Shown piece after piece: positions 1-10,200 of a DNA stretch of 64,000 nucleotides. The stretch comes from Endozoicomonas acroporae. Its GTDB lineage: Bacteria > Pseudomonadota > Gammaproteobacteria > Pseudomonadales > Endozoicomonadaceae. Both the position numbers and the translations under genes were made by a program. The notes under the pieces are model-generated. The model worked only from the letters and a program-made list of their open reading frames with translations. It was not told the DNA's origin and did not search any database. How positions within the stretch are numbered: position 1 is the first letter of the stretch; each line of letters begins with the position of its first letter. The stretch lies in assembly GCF_002864045.1 (NCBI RefSeq), contig NZ_PJPV01000075.1, positions 1-64,000 on the forward strand, written 5' to 3'.

Positions 1-85
1 AAAATATAAACTATCGTACACTAGGTGCAACCGCCCTGGAGGTAAGGGGTATCTCTCTTACTTTCTGAAAAAGTATGGTTTCAGG

Positions 86-544
86 ATGGTGGTAAGTGAC
101 AACCACAGCAATTATCAACACCCGGCTGCGGCTTCACCACCGATAGCTGTGCGGAATGAAAACTCACTCGATACAGTGGTGAAATATCAGCATAGATCCG
201 ATTTTCTGGTAATCAGCTGGCCACCCCTACCGACATATTTGCCAGCGCTTGAAGAATATTTCTCGCAAGAACATCTCGATGATTATCAAATACTCAGGGC
301 ATGGGGCACAACCAAGCCTGTACTATTTATCGGCGAAAGGCCAACGCACACCAACAATGCTACAGGGAGTGCAATTTTTCACCAACACCTGCAAATGTAT
401 TTTAATGCCTGCAAGATTCCAGAGTACCAGGGACGATATATCGGCGCTCTTGACGAGGCAATTATCTTCGTACCCAATGGGGAGAAAATGACCACCTTAG
501 AAAATATTCAACCAATGATGGAAGAGGCCTGTAATCAGCAATAA
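86..544 (+). CDS. hypothetical protein, 152 aa
   Basis: I do not recognise this family. The product is 152 residues with no signal peptide, membrane segment or familiar motif. The middle and C-terminal parts (after about residue 35) have the mixed hydrophobic and charged pattern of a folded domain, and the first 30 residues are polar and probably disordered. The ATG has only a weak AGG just upstream. An ATG at position 75 lies in another frame. It stands alone, followed by a palindromic repeat. The codon pattern is protein-like through the whole length, so I consider it a real gene of unknown role. Confidence 0.55.
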   Translation: MVVSDNHSNYQHPAAASPPIAVRNENSLDTVVKYQHRSDFLVISWPPLPTYLPALEEYFSQEHLDDYQILRAWGTTKPVLFIGERPTHTNNATGSAIFHQHLQMYFNACKIPEYQGRYIGALDEAIIFVPNGEKMTTLENIQPMMEEACNQQ

Positions 545-587
545 GCTGTTTAATCCATTCCACTGTGATTTCTTTCACCTTGATCTC

Positions 588-684
588 CGTTCATCCTGAG
601 CGGAGTCGAAGGGTGCCAGGCACAATGCATTAGCCTGGAGTTCACGCTTTTGACACTTCGTCAAGCTCAGCACTCAGAACGAAC
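588..684. repeat. REP-like palindromic intergenic repeat
   Basis: The left arm CGTTCATCCTGAGCGGAGTC and a right arm containing CTTCGTCAAGCTCAG followed by GAACGAAC form an imperfect inverted repeat. The same core recurs near 26.0, 34.9, 35.0, 36.1 and 41.4 kb. The rest of the gap from 545 to 1005 has no gene I can support. Its last 150 bases resemble the leader of the next paralogue (1740-1880). Confidence 0.75.
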
Positions 685-1005
685 TGAGTTTGAAACCTGA
701 CAAATACGAAAGTTTTTTGATACTACTGGTTTCTGGCTTTTGGAAGTTCTGTCAATTCTTGAGCATTCAGACGGGTCATTTGAACTATTTCCTGTTTTAT
801 TAGTCCAAAATCGAAAAATAACTAAATCTCAAATTCATACGCCTCAAAGCTTGCAAAGAATCTTGAGCATATCAGCCATGGAGTCCTCAATCACATTGTT
901 CAGTTCGTTTTTTGAATATATAACCTCACGCTTTTCTGACTACTGCCAGACCGGTTTGACAACAGAAGGGCATAAGGTTTTACCCAGCCTTCACAGGAAA
1001 CAGAA

Positions 1006-1695
1006 ATGAATAACCTACTTCCAACCAGTACTATAGCTCCATCAACCGATGTTCCGCCGTCAAAAGAGTCTGAGTCATTCGCCCAGGCTTTTGCTGGTCT
1101 CAGGGAGGTTAAACCCAGTGATATTGACAATAAATATTCTGAATGCCCGCCAGAAATCGCAGGTTATTCTCTTCAGGAAAGAACCGTTGCCATGTTTTTT
1201 GGGGATCGTTTCACACGGCTCAGGGTGATTGCTGACTCTCCTTTCATGGAATTCGACTTGTTAGCTGATACTTATTTCAACTTACTCGAGCTGAATGAGT
1301 CAGGTTGTTTGCACCCAGTGTACGACACTACATTCAAAACCAGAAATGAGATACAAATACCCGACACTAGTTCACTTTCAATATCAGGCAAAAATAATTC
1401 CAAGGCTAGCAGCTCTGAAAAAACGATTAAACGTTACGATAGTGTACCTGCAACTACCGCCCTGCGGGATGAGGTACTGAAATGCGCTACTGAAGTACTT
1501 TCCTACCCCCCTGACCAAAACTGGTCAAAACGTGATGCACACCTAATGACTGGCATAGCACTCACTTCACTGGGACATCTCCATCATCTTCACCCCAATT
1601 TCCGCGGCGACAGAGAAACAATCGAACAAAAAATATCCGAGCTGAACCAATACGTTTCAAGGCTGAAATCAGCGTATGAATTAGATGACAAATAA
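1006..1695 (+). CDS. hypothetical protein, first of a tandem paralogous pair
   Basis: Unknown family of 229 residues with no signal peptide. It starts at ATG preceded by a good AGGAAAC ribosome binding site. The N-terminus is rich in Ser, Thr and Pro. Residues 1-65 and the last 70 residues match the next gene (1881-2405): both contain an EVKPS segment, a LQER.VA segment and a C-terminal QKISEL helix. The centre (about residues 65-150) is not shared. The leader sequences before the two genes are also related, so the unit was duplicated together with its promoter region. The Ser/Thr-rich start without a Sec signal would fit a type III effector, but that is only inference. Confidence 0.6.
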   Translation: MNNLLPTSTIAPSTDVPPSKESESFAQAFAGLREVKPSDIDNKYSECPPEIAGYSLQERTVAMFFGDRFTRLRVIADSPFMEFDLLADTYFNLLELNESGCLHPVYDTTFKTRNEIQIPDTSSLSISGKNNSKASSSEKTIKRYDSVPATTALRDEVLKCATEVLSYPPDQNWSKRDAHLMTGIALTSLGHLHHLHPNFRGDRETIEQKISELNQYVSRLKSAYELDDK

Positions 1696-1880
1696 AATAA
1701 GAACGTTATTTTTGATTGGCCATGAAATCTTCGATCACATCGGTCAGCCCGCTGTTAAAGATATAACCTGACGCTGTTCTGACTGCCACCAGCCCCCATG
1801 GAGTCTGAGAGAGCAGGAGAGCATAAAGCTTCACCTGGACAGCATCCCACGTCTTAACTCAGTCAAAGAGGAAAGCAGGA

Positions 1881-2405
1881 ATGATTAACCTACCGCAAAC
1901 CAGTACTACCGCTCTTGCAGAATATGTTCCACTATCAAGAGATAAACAAATCGGCCAGGCTGGTGACAAGGAGGTTAAACCCAGTACTACTGGTAATGAA
2001 TGTTCTAAATGCCCGTCAGAAAGCACAGGCCCTTCCCTTCAGGAAAGAGCCGTGGCTTTGCCTGTTGGGAATCAGGACACGCAATCTGGCAAGAAGGAGA
2101 ATGTTGCCTATCCGTTGGCGCTTCCTTGGCTTGCAAGTGATACTGATCAGCTCTTAAACAATCTGGAGGAGGTGATGCAAGCAGCTAATAACCTGCTTTC
2201 CACCCCCATCGACCAGAACTTGTCAGAATTCAATGCATTATCGATGAGTGGCAGAGCATACTTGATAATGGGAGATCTCCAGATGATAAACAACACATTC
2301 TCTACTCTCTCCGGATCCGCCAGCCATAACAAAAGCGAAACAATTGATCAAAAAATCTCCGAGCTGCAACAATTCAACAAAAAGCTGGAATCAGTGCAAA
2401 AATAG
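1881..2405 (+). CDS. hypothetical protein, second of a tandem paralogous pair
   Basis: Shorter paralogue (174 residues) of the preceding gene, in the same direction. The ATG follows AGAGGAAAGCAGGA, a strong ribosome binding site. It shares the N-terminal segment (EVKPS, SLQERAVAL) and the C-terminal helical segment ending in QKISELQQF, but lacks about 50 residues of the centre of the first copy. No catalytic motif, signal peptide or membrane segment is visible. The C-terminal third is predicted helical and could form a coiled coil. The function is unknown. Divergence from its neighbour is substantial, so the duplication is not recent. Confidence 0.6.
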   Translation: MINLPQTSTTALAEYVPLSRDKQIGQAGDKEVKPSTTGNECSKCPSESTGPSLQERAVALPVGNQDTQSGKKENVAYPLALPWLASDTDQLLNNLEEVMQAANNLLSTPIDQNLSEFNALSMSGRAYLIMGDLQMINNTFSTLSGSASHNKSETIDQKISELQQFNKKLESVQK

Positions 2406-2433
2406 TTTACTTAAGTACATGGGTAAATGCCTT

Positions 2434-2457
2434 GCTCCCACGACGCCTCGTGGGAAT
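2434..2457. repeat. short GC-rich hairpin repeat
   Basis: TCCCACGACGCCTCGTGGGA is an inverted repeat with a 7-bp stem. It is followed by AATGCATACCGGAACCCG. It lies between a plus-strand and a minus-strand gene that converge here, so it could act as a terminator, though it has no T-run. Small CGTGGGAAC-type hairpins are common intergenic repeats in gammaproteobacteria. Confidence 0.45.
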
Positions 2458-2551
2458 GCATACCGGAACCCGTTGTAATCTCTAATCGTTCATATCCTTG
2501 ATTCCTGTCAGGTAATTTTTCGAGCTTGATCCACTACAGATGATTATTTTG

Positions 2552-3598
2552 TCACATGAAAGTCATATCTGCATCTCGATGCGGTTCTTGTCTGGATATT
2601 TTGGTACCGGGAGGAGGTAAATGCTGCACTGTCCTCATTAAATAAGGCTTTCCTTTCAAGAACCTCTTCGTCTCATAAAGTCCTGTGTAACATGAGAAGT
2701 TCCCAGCTCTCCAGCCTGTGTAACATGAGAAGTTCCCAGCTCTCCATCTTGTTGAAGCAGCAGTTTGTTGACTATCACTGATATTATCCTTGTATGGTTG
2801 TAATTTTTCCTTCAATTTATTGAATTGAAAATAAAGCTCTTTATTGGATTGAGAATGAAGCTCTGCCAATTCTGATTTTTCTTGTTCAAACCGAGCCTCC
2901 ATTTCTTTTAGCTCCAATCTTGCTTGCTCAAACAGAGCCTCCACATCTCTTAGCTCTTCTTCGCTTGGGCGAGCAGGAAACAAATCCATAGCAATACGTG
3001 CTTTAATGAAGAGTTGTTTGACTTTTTTCTGGATAAACTCTCTTTTCTGTTCTTCATTTTCCAGCCTTTCTGAAGTAGCAAACTGATAGGCCGAATCGGG
3101 TTGACCGACAGGGAGCCCACTGAATCCTGGCCAGCTATCGTCTTCTGGCACAATATTATTGCCATCACCTGCCTGGGACGCCTCTTTAGTCCCGGTGAAC
3201 GGCTCTTCGGCAAAATGGCCGTTGACTTCATCAAGCAACTGGTGCACTCCTGACTGGAGCCTGAGGATCAAGCCAGTAACGTTCTTGACCTTTTGCTCCT
3301 GGCTGCATCCCTGGCTGTCATCCACCGGTAAAGCGCAGGCACCAGAATCTTTTTCCAGGTTACTCAAGCCAAAGGATTTCGTACCTTGCTGGTACTTCGA
3401 CCTTGTGCACATACGCTCTGCGATACTCTCAACCGCCTCATGGTCCTTGCCCCGCAGGAAACTGTCAATCTCACTTAAACTGATCATCCAGCGATCAAAT
3501 TTTACCGGGGCTGCGCTGGCGCTTTCTCCCTTTTGATCGCCATGACATTGAGGCTGGAACACAGCTGTGCTTTTGGCAGAAATTGATGGCATATTCAT
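2552..3598 (-). CDS. coiled-coil protein, shortest of three paralogues
   Basis: First in coordinates of three paralogues (others at 5747-7147 and 11407-13863). All begin MNMPS and share an N-terminal region of about 130 residues that includes KFDRW and IDSFLRGK. Residues 185-275 are charged heptad-rich helix, a probable coiled coil. After the shared DNISDSQQTA the homology stops: the last 65 residues are unrelated to the paralogues and contain a repeated WRAGNFSCYTG encoded by a 33-bp tandem duplication. The gene is therefore probably a 3'-truncated family member whose tail was replaced. No signal peptide. A GAGGGG ribosome binding site precedes the ATG, and 130 bases of leader are nearly identical to those of the 466-aa paralogue. 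Confidence 0.65.
   Translation of the reverse strand: MNMPSISAKSTAVFQPQCHGDQKGESASAAPVKFDRWMISLSEIDSFLRGKDHEAVESIAERMCTRSKYQQGTKSFGLSNLEKDSGACALPVDDSQGCSQEQKVKNVTGLILRLQSGVHQLLDEVNGHFAEEPFTGTKEASQAGDGNNIVPEDDSWPGFSGLPVGQPDSAYQFATSERLENEEQKREFIQKKVKQLFIKARIAMDLFPARPSEEELRDVEALFEQARLELKEMEARFEQEKSELAELHSQSNKELYFQFNKLKEKLQPYKDNISDSQQTAASTRWRAGNFSCYTGWRAGNFSCYTGLYETKRFLKGKPYLMRTVQHLPPPGTKISRQEPHRDADMTFM
2682..2747. repeat. 33-bp tandem duplication inside a coding region
   Basis: Two copies of a 33-base unit (2682-2714 and 2715-2747) differ only at the last base. The unit contains AACATGAGAAGTTCCCAGC. It adds 11 in-frame residues to the coiled-coil gene on the minus strand. The perfect identity points to a recent event. 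Confidence 0.85.
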
Positions 3599-3732
3599 AG
3601 CCAGTTATCCCCTCGACTCTAAGGTTCAACAATAGAGCTCAGAGTTTTGCCACAAGATAAAGTTCAAACATTTGATTAGACGATTTACTTATTTCCAGGC
3701 GATGGTGACAGCCGCTCTTTAAACGACATTTA

Positions 3733-5437
3733 TTATGTAATAAATAACTTCCGTATTTTCTCCAATAGTAAATTCACAGCCTTATCATGCCGGTTTATGG
3801 CAGCGATCCTGAGCGGGGTTATCACCATCAGGGTTCCAACCTCTTCTTTAACCTCGCAGGCAGAGTACAGCACTTCCCTGGCTTCTTTGCGCTTTCCATC
3901 GGCCAGGAGCGTTGAGACAGCGTCCAACAACGGCTTCATGATCTCGATATTTCCCTGACTGGCTGCAATATACAGCGGTAAGGCTTTGGTCAACAGCTTT
4001 TCGATCTGGAAATGCCCGCGAGAGCGAGCTTGCGAGGCAGGTGTTTTCCCAAACAAATCGGCAGCGTTTACCAGAGCAGCGATTGCCCATGGCCTCACTC
4101 TTTTTTCAATTGCACACGTTACAGCGCTAGTCAGTCTAATCAAAGCAACTAACTAGTAGGAGAGGCTGACCGAGAATAGACTGCCCTACGCGGCAACTGC
4201 TCCTGCGTTGCTCTAGCTCCTGCATCCATGCAGTCGTGCGGCGACAGCAAATTGGTCTAAAAATCCGCTTTTGTTCGGCAAATAGCCCCGCTATTCACCT
4301 CACAAAACCGAATTTTTATCCTCAATTTTCTGCCGTCCTCGCTACGGGCGCTATTCTCGGACAGCCTCCTGGTATCTGCTCCAGAACTATTGTTTGATCG
4401 TCCAGCGCAGATTTTAATAGGATAATTTTCATCCCCTTGGCGGTCAGTAAAATTTTGACGCACTCAGCGTGTCCGTAACGGGCAGCTGCAAACAGGGGCG
4501 TCCAGCCATTGTTATTCTTCTCATTGACCAGAATGTCAGGAGTGGTCATTAACAATCGTGCCAAGCTCTCAATGTTGCCCTCTTTCGCAACCCGGTGCAG
4601 GGGTTGTGCAGAAACCTCAGAAGTCTCATTCTTCGATGTACCTGGTTGAGCTGCCGGAAGCTTGCTTGAACAAGGTTGATCAAAGGCCTCTGGAATGATG
4701 GAATCAAGCCTTGCTGTTTGTGCCGGTTTCTGCAGAGCATCCCGCAGCAAAACCGCGACTTTCTGGTGGTTTTGTTGCCTGGCAAGCTGGAGCGGGGTCT
4801 GCCCGCCATCGTCAGTAGCGTTCAGTAGCCTTTGAACGGCTGCGGGCCTTTCGGTTTCCGGCAGCCTTTCTACAGCTTTCAGCAACTGCTCCACCACCTT
4901 GATATGACCTCCCAAGGCAGCCAGGTGGAGCGGAGTTCTCCCCGATCGGTCAGCCGTATTGATAACGGCCATGATGGAACCACCACCGGGCCTTTTTCCC
5001 TCGGGCAGTCTATCCAGAGCAGTCAGCAACTGCTCCACGGCTTTCTCATGCCCTTCCTGGGCAGCGACACCGAGGGGGTATAGGTATACCCGATCCTTGT
5101 CCGTTATAACTGATGGTGCTGCCCGGTAAGCCAACGCCGGTTCTGCCGCCAGAAAATCCTGTAACAAGTCAATCTGGTTGTTGCGACAAGCAGCCAGTAT
5201 CGGGGCTTCATTCAGAGGCTTTGACCGGTCTACATAATTACTGGTGTTATCCAGGGGGCGAATATTTCTTGTTTCGATCGATTGGCCAGCACCCGACTCC
5301 ATACATTCACTGGACCCGACTATGGCAGGGGTGGTTGCTGGCCTTAACGGGCTCTCGTCGTCAGATGAATCGGTATAGCTTGCACCGGACAACCCGGCCT
5401 GATGGGCAGTGTAAGGTGGCGTATTCATGGCTAGCAT
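3733..5437 (-). pseudogene. ankyrin-repeat gene relic, split by a MITE-like insertion
   Basis: Degraded copy of the 1270-residue ankyrin gene at 7282-11097. The first piece (5437 to about 4375) starts with MNTPPYTA, matching the intact gene's N-terminus, and carries ankyrin repeats such as TPLHLAALGGH. It ends where a 221-bp palindromic element begins; the ORF then runs into the element and stops at 4322. The second piece (ORF 4143-3733) resumes with ADLFGKTPASQAR and then jumps, by an in-frame deletion of some 430 codons relative to the intact copy, to LYIAASQGNIEIMKPLL and the shared C-terminus. Both pieces are open but separate, so short proteins might still be made. The leader of 300 bases is shared with the intact copy. 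Confidence 0.8.
4154..4374. mobile_element. MITE-like palindromic insertion, 221 bp
   Basis: The ends form an imperfect inverted repeat: left TAGTAGGAGAGGCTGACCGA and right, read in reverse, TACCAGGAGGCTGTCCGAGA, both continuing to GAATAG. There is no transposase. It sits exactly where homology between the broken ankyrin gene and its intact paralogue ends. A lone copy of the same end (ACCAGGAGGCTGACCGAGAA) occurs at about 35153-35174. An internal stretch around 4205-4245 resembles part of the 218-bp element at 30703. Confidence 0.7.
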
Positions 5438-5746
5438 GACAAGCCACAGAGGATTTAGTTCCGGCTATAAACGTTGGATATTTGTTTTAATACTCAAGCA
5501 TGAAAGATTTCGCTGGACACTGCTTATTACCGCAAAGATAGCGCTGCATACCCTTTCGAATGAAGCTGTTTTCTTGACAAATGACGCCCACAGAGATGGC
5601 TTTTTTACTACGATAAATAAGACACCGGCCACATGAAACCGAACTGGATTTTCAGCCCGGATTTTACTCTACCCACACAGTTAACCCGTTACCGATTTTT
5701 GAACCACAAACTGATGCTCACACCGGAACCTCATCAAGAGCTGAAT

Positions 5747-7147
5747 TCAGGATTGCATACAACCAGATCGTTTTTCCCGGTTCTCTTCCTGCTCATGTTG
5801 ATAGATCTGTTTGTTCAGAACTTCGATCTGCGTAAGCATATGTTCAATATGCCTGTTAAGCATCAGATGCTCATTTTCATAGGCTGGTATACCAACGAAT
5901 TTTATGATCAGTACTTTTGCTGCTTCTGATGACTGAAGATAGAAATCCCTAAGCTCCATCATTTTACCCAAGTGTTGCTCTCTAAGGAGGTCTAAGTTGG
6001 AGCATTGCAGAAACTGTTCCTCCAGATATTTAGACTTGCGAAAATATTCTTTCCAGTAATCACCAAACTCTTTTTCAAGAGGATCTATCTTATTCTTAAC
6101 TTCACTGTTTGTAGCTGTTTGTTGACTATCACTGATATTACCCTTGCAGGGTTGTAGTTTTTCTTTCAATTCATTGAACTGAGAATGAAGCTCAGCCAGC
6201 TCTAATTTTGCTTGCTCAAACCGAGCCCCCATTGCTTCCAATACTCGTTTTTCACTATTGTCGCGTCCAATGGACTGTATATCCTTGCTGCTCCCTATGT
6301 TGACGGCCTCTTCCAGCTTATCCAAACGGTGATGAAAATCCTTTACCTGTAGCTCCTCAAATTGCTTCCTGACCTCCCTGAATTTTCCAGATAAATGTTT
6401 AAGCCCCAACGTTTCTAAACTGTTCAGCTCTCCCTTGATCCACTGCATCTGATTTCGACACTCTGTTATCTGACCATCCCCCCACTGATCCCCCATCAAT
6501 CGTTCCATGTGAGCACTCAAATACGCTAACTTTGTTTCAGCCTCATGCGAAAGGGCATCATAAGAGGTCGTTGGAGCTACCGGCGTTGCCGCTGAATCAG
6601 CCGTCGCAAAAGACGATGAAGGCAGTGTAGCAGACTGATAAGCCGAATCTGGTTGACCGGCAGGGAGCCCACTGAAGCCCATTGAGCCACCGTCTTCTGC
6701 CACGATATTGCCATCACCTGCATGGGATGCCTCTTTAGTCCCGGTGAACGGCTCTTTGGCAAAATGGCCGTTGGCTTCATCAAGCAACTGGTGCACTCCT
6801 GACTGGAGCCTGAGGATCAAGCCAGTAACGTTCTTGACCTTTTGCTCCTGGCTGCATTCCTGGCTGTCATCCACCGGTAGAGCGCAGGCACCAGAATCTT
6901 TTTCCGGGTTACTCAAATTGAAGGATTTCGTACCTTGCTGGTGCTCCGCCCTTGTGCACATACGCTCTGCGATACTCTCAACCGCCTCATGGTCCTTGCC
7001 CCGCAGGAAACTGTCAATCTCGCTTAAACTGATCATCCAGCGATCAAACTTTACCGGGGCTGCGCTGGCGCTTTCTCCCTCTTGATCGCCATGACATTGA
7101 GGTTGGGTCACAGTTGTGCTTTGGGCAGGAATTGATGGCATATTCAT
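5747..7147 (-). CDS. coiled-coil protein, middle-length paralogue
   Basis: Product of 466 residues in the three-member coiled-coil family. The N-terminal 150 residues are nearly the same as in the 348-aa copy (KFDRWMISLSEIDSFLRGK). A proline/alanine-rich linker follows (about residues 170-200), then long charged helices. The C-terminus (HIEHMLTQIEVLNKQI to KRSGCMQS) matches the end of the 818-aa copy, so this gene looks like the long form with an internal deletion of some 330 codons after SSKDIQSI. No Sec signal or membrane segment. It has a GAGGGG ribosome binding site and shares its leader with the 348-aa copy. It lies directly downstream of the intact ankyrin gene's 3' end with 133 bases between, repeating the arrangement at 3.6 kb. 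Confidence 0.7.
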   Translation of the reverse strand: MNMPSIPAQSTTVTQPQCHGDQEGESASAAPVKFDRWMISLSEIDSFLRGKDHEAVESIAERMCTRAEHQQGTKSFNLSNPEKDSGACALPVDDSQECSQEQKVKNVTGLILRLQSGVHQLLDEANGHFAKEPFTGTKEASHAGDGNIVAEDGGSMGFSGLPAGQPDSAYQSATLPSSSFATADSAATPVAPTTSYDALSHEAETKLAYLSAHMERLMGDQWGDGQITECRNQMQWIKGELNSLETLGLKHLSGKFREVRKQFEELQVKDFHHRLDKLEEAVNIGSSKDIQSIGRDNSEKRVLEAMGARFEQAKLELAELHSQFNELKEKLQPCKGNISDSQQTATNSEVKNKIDPLEKEFGDYWKEYFRKSKYLEEQFLQCSNLDLLREQHLGKMMELRDFYLQSSEAAKVLIIKFVGIPAYENEHLMLNRHIEHMLTQIEVLNKQIYQHEQEENREKRSGCMQS

Positions 7148-7281
7148 AGCCAGTTATCCCCTCGACTCTAAGGTTCAACATTAGAGTTCAGAGTTTTGCC
7201 ACAAGTTAAAGTTCAAACATTGGATTAGACGGTTTAATTATTTCCAAGCGATGGTGATAGCCGCTTTTTAAACGACATTTA

Positions 7282-10200
7282 TTATGCAATAAATAACTCC
7301 CGTATTTTCTCCAATAGCAAATTCACAGCCTTATCATGCCGGTTTATGGCAGAGATTCTGAGCGGGGTTATCTCCACATCCTCTTCTTTAACCTTGCAGG
7401 CAGAGTACAGCACTTCTCTGGCTCCTTTGCGGTTTCCATCGGCCAGGAGAATAGTTACAGCGCCCAACAAAGGTTTCATTATTTCGATATTACCCTGACT
7501 GGCTGCAATATATAACGGTGTTGCTCCGTCTTCTGGCCGGACCTGCTTCAGCACCGCCATAATGGCAGCCCCCCTTTTCTCTCTCGGTAACGCTGTTAAC
7601 ACTTGCATTAACTGCTCCACACTTTGGCTATGCCCGCCCAGGACAGCATCCAAGAGCGGGAAGGCTTGAATCAGCTGATCCACGATTTCCCCTTGGCCAT
7701 TATCGACAGCTGCGGACAGTGGCGTTCTATTGAGTGTGTCGACCGCACATACCATTGCTGCGAAGGCAGGAATTTTTTCTGCTTCCGGGAAGTTATTCGC
7801 AGTATTAAGGAAATTCAGGAATTGCTTCACAACGCTGCACTGGCCTCTGAAAACTGCCCAATGAAGCGCAGTAGCCCCTATTTGGTCAGCGGCATTCACC
7901 GTTGTAGTGAAAGCTTTAAGCTTGTCTGTTGCTGGCAGACTGCCCACAACATTCAGTAATTGCGCCACAACCATATGATCCCCATGGTAAGCAGCCCAAT
8001 GAAGCGCGGTGGCCCTTTTTTGGTCGGCAGCATTCACCATAGGAGTGAAGGCTTTTAGTCTGTCTTTTTCTGGCAGCCTGTCCAAAACATTCAATAATTG
8101 CCCTACAACCTCGTGATTCCCATTGTAAGCAGCCCAATACAGCGATGTTGCTCCATGTGCGTCGTCCACGCCATGCATCACCTTCTGGATTGCATAAGTC
8201 CTTTCAGGTTCCGTCATTCTGTCCAGAGTATTCAGCAATTGCCCCACAACCTCGTGATGCCCATTGAAAGCAGCCCAATACAGCGGTGTTGCTCCATGTG
8301 CGTCTACGGCATGCATCACCTTCTGGATTGCAACAGTCCTTTCAGGTTCCGCCATTCTGACCAGGGTATTCAGCAATTGCGCCAAAACCTCCCGTTGATC
8401 GCTCTGGGCAGCCACGTGGAGCGCTGTTTGCCTTTTTTTGTTGGAGATAGTCAGTACTGTAGTGACTGCCTGACATCGTTCAGATTCAGGCCAGGTCTCC
8501 AGAATTTTCAGTATCCGGGCGACAATGGCTGTTTGCCCGTTCCGGGCAGCACTCAAGATGGGGAAAGCATTCAGTACTTCTGCTATCCGCTCCTGCCCTA
8601 TTCTGGCCAGTCGGGTATAGGAAGGCCCGGTTTCACCGTCTTCACAGATATAATCGATAAGCCTGAGGATTGCATAATTCCTTGATACGCGTTCTGGTGC
8701 TTCTGGCAGCCATCTCATGGTTGCCAGTATCTTAACCACTAGCGTGTCGTAACTTTCCAGACCAGACACATCCAGCTCCAATAGCTCGTCTTCTCTGGCA
8801 TGATGAAGCACTGCCATTACAGCATTCAGCCTCGCTGCTTCTGGCAATGTATTCAGGCGCATAAGGTCATCGTTGAAAAGCTCGAGGTCAGTTTGTGTAC
8901 CCCCTGTTTCATCCACTTTTCTACATCTAGAAGATAGGAGATCTTTTTCAACTGTGTAAACTTGATATGGGAAAGCTGCTCTGGTCAGAATCCATACGAT
9001 ATTGAAATGCCCGCGAGCGCGAGCTTGCGAGGCAGGTGTTTTCCCAAACAGATCAGCAGTGTTTACCAAATCAGCGATTGCCACCCCTGTTTTTGCCCAC
9101 CAAAGAGAAAGCGGTAACTCTGCGTATTCCAGTCTATGCAAAGCAGCCAGCAACTCGGTAATAATCTTATCGTGGCCAAAAGCAGCAGCCATATAAAACG
9201 GTGTTCTGCCGAATCTGTCTGCCGCACTCAGCACCGAAATTGTAGCTTCAGCCTTTTTGTCTTCTGAAAGACCATTCAGACCATCAAGGAACAAGTCTAC
9301 AACTTTTTTGTGTCCGGATTGTGCAGCCCGGCACAACAGAGTCCTACCATCCCGATCAGCCACATTCAGAACTAACATAATGGTCTCAGACTTTGAAGGC
9401 TCTTTCAGTCTATTCAGGGGGCGTAATATATCAGCCAAAACCTTGGTTTCTCCGTTTTGAGCAGCGTCCAGAAGCGTGATTTTTATTGCTTTGTTAGCAA
9501 TCAACAATTTCAGGCAAGTCGGCCAGCCTTTTCTGGCTGCGCAATACAGAGGTGTCCAACCGGCGTTATTCTTTTCTGTGGCCAGAATGCCGGGAGCGTT
9601 CAGTAACTCCTTGACGCACTCATCTTGGCCGTAGTAGGCAGCAGCGCAGAATGGCGTAAAGCCTGCAATATCCTTTTCATTGACCAGAATACCGGGAGCG
9701 TTCAGTAATTCTTTGACGCACTCAGCTTGGCCGTTAAAGGCAGCAGCGTACAAGGGCGACCTGCCATCATTATCCTTTTCATTGACCAGAATACCGGGAG
9801 CGTTCAGTAATTCTTTGACGCACTCAGCTTGGCCGTTAAGGGCAGCAGCATACAGGGGCGTCCTGCCATCGTTATTCTTTTCATTGACCAGAATACCGAA
9901 GGCATTTAGTAACTCTGTGACGCACGTAGTTTGGCCGTTAAAGGCAGCAGCGTACAGGGGCGTACAGCCATCATTGTTCTTTTCATTGACTCGAATACCG
10001 GGAACTCTCAGTAACAATAAGACGCATAAGGCGCTGCTGTAGAAGTCGTAGCCATAGCAGTTATGGACAGCGAAGTGCAAGGGTGTAAAGCCATCGTTAT
10101 CCTTTTCATTGACCCGAATACCGGGGACTCTCAGTAACTCTTTGACGCATGAGAGGTAGTCGCCAGATAATAAGCCGTTGTAGCCGCTGACAGCGAAGTG

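Noticed and set aside
5633..5929. Plus-strand frame of 98 codons starting in the ankyrin leader
   Set aside because: Its start lies in a decayed terminator hairpin and most of it is antisense to the 466-aa coiled-coil gene.
8098..8685. A 195-codon plus-strand frame opposite the ankyrin gene
   Set aside because: Its repetitive sequence simply reflects ankyrin repeats on the other strand; no ribosome site and no plausible protein pattern.
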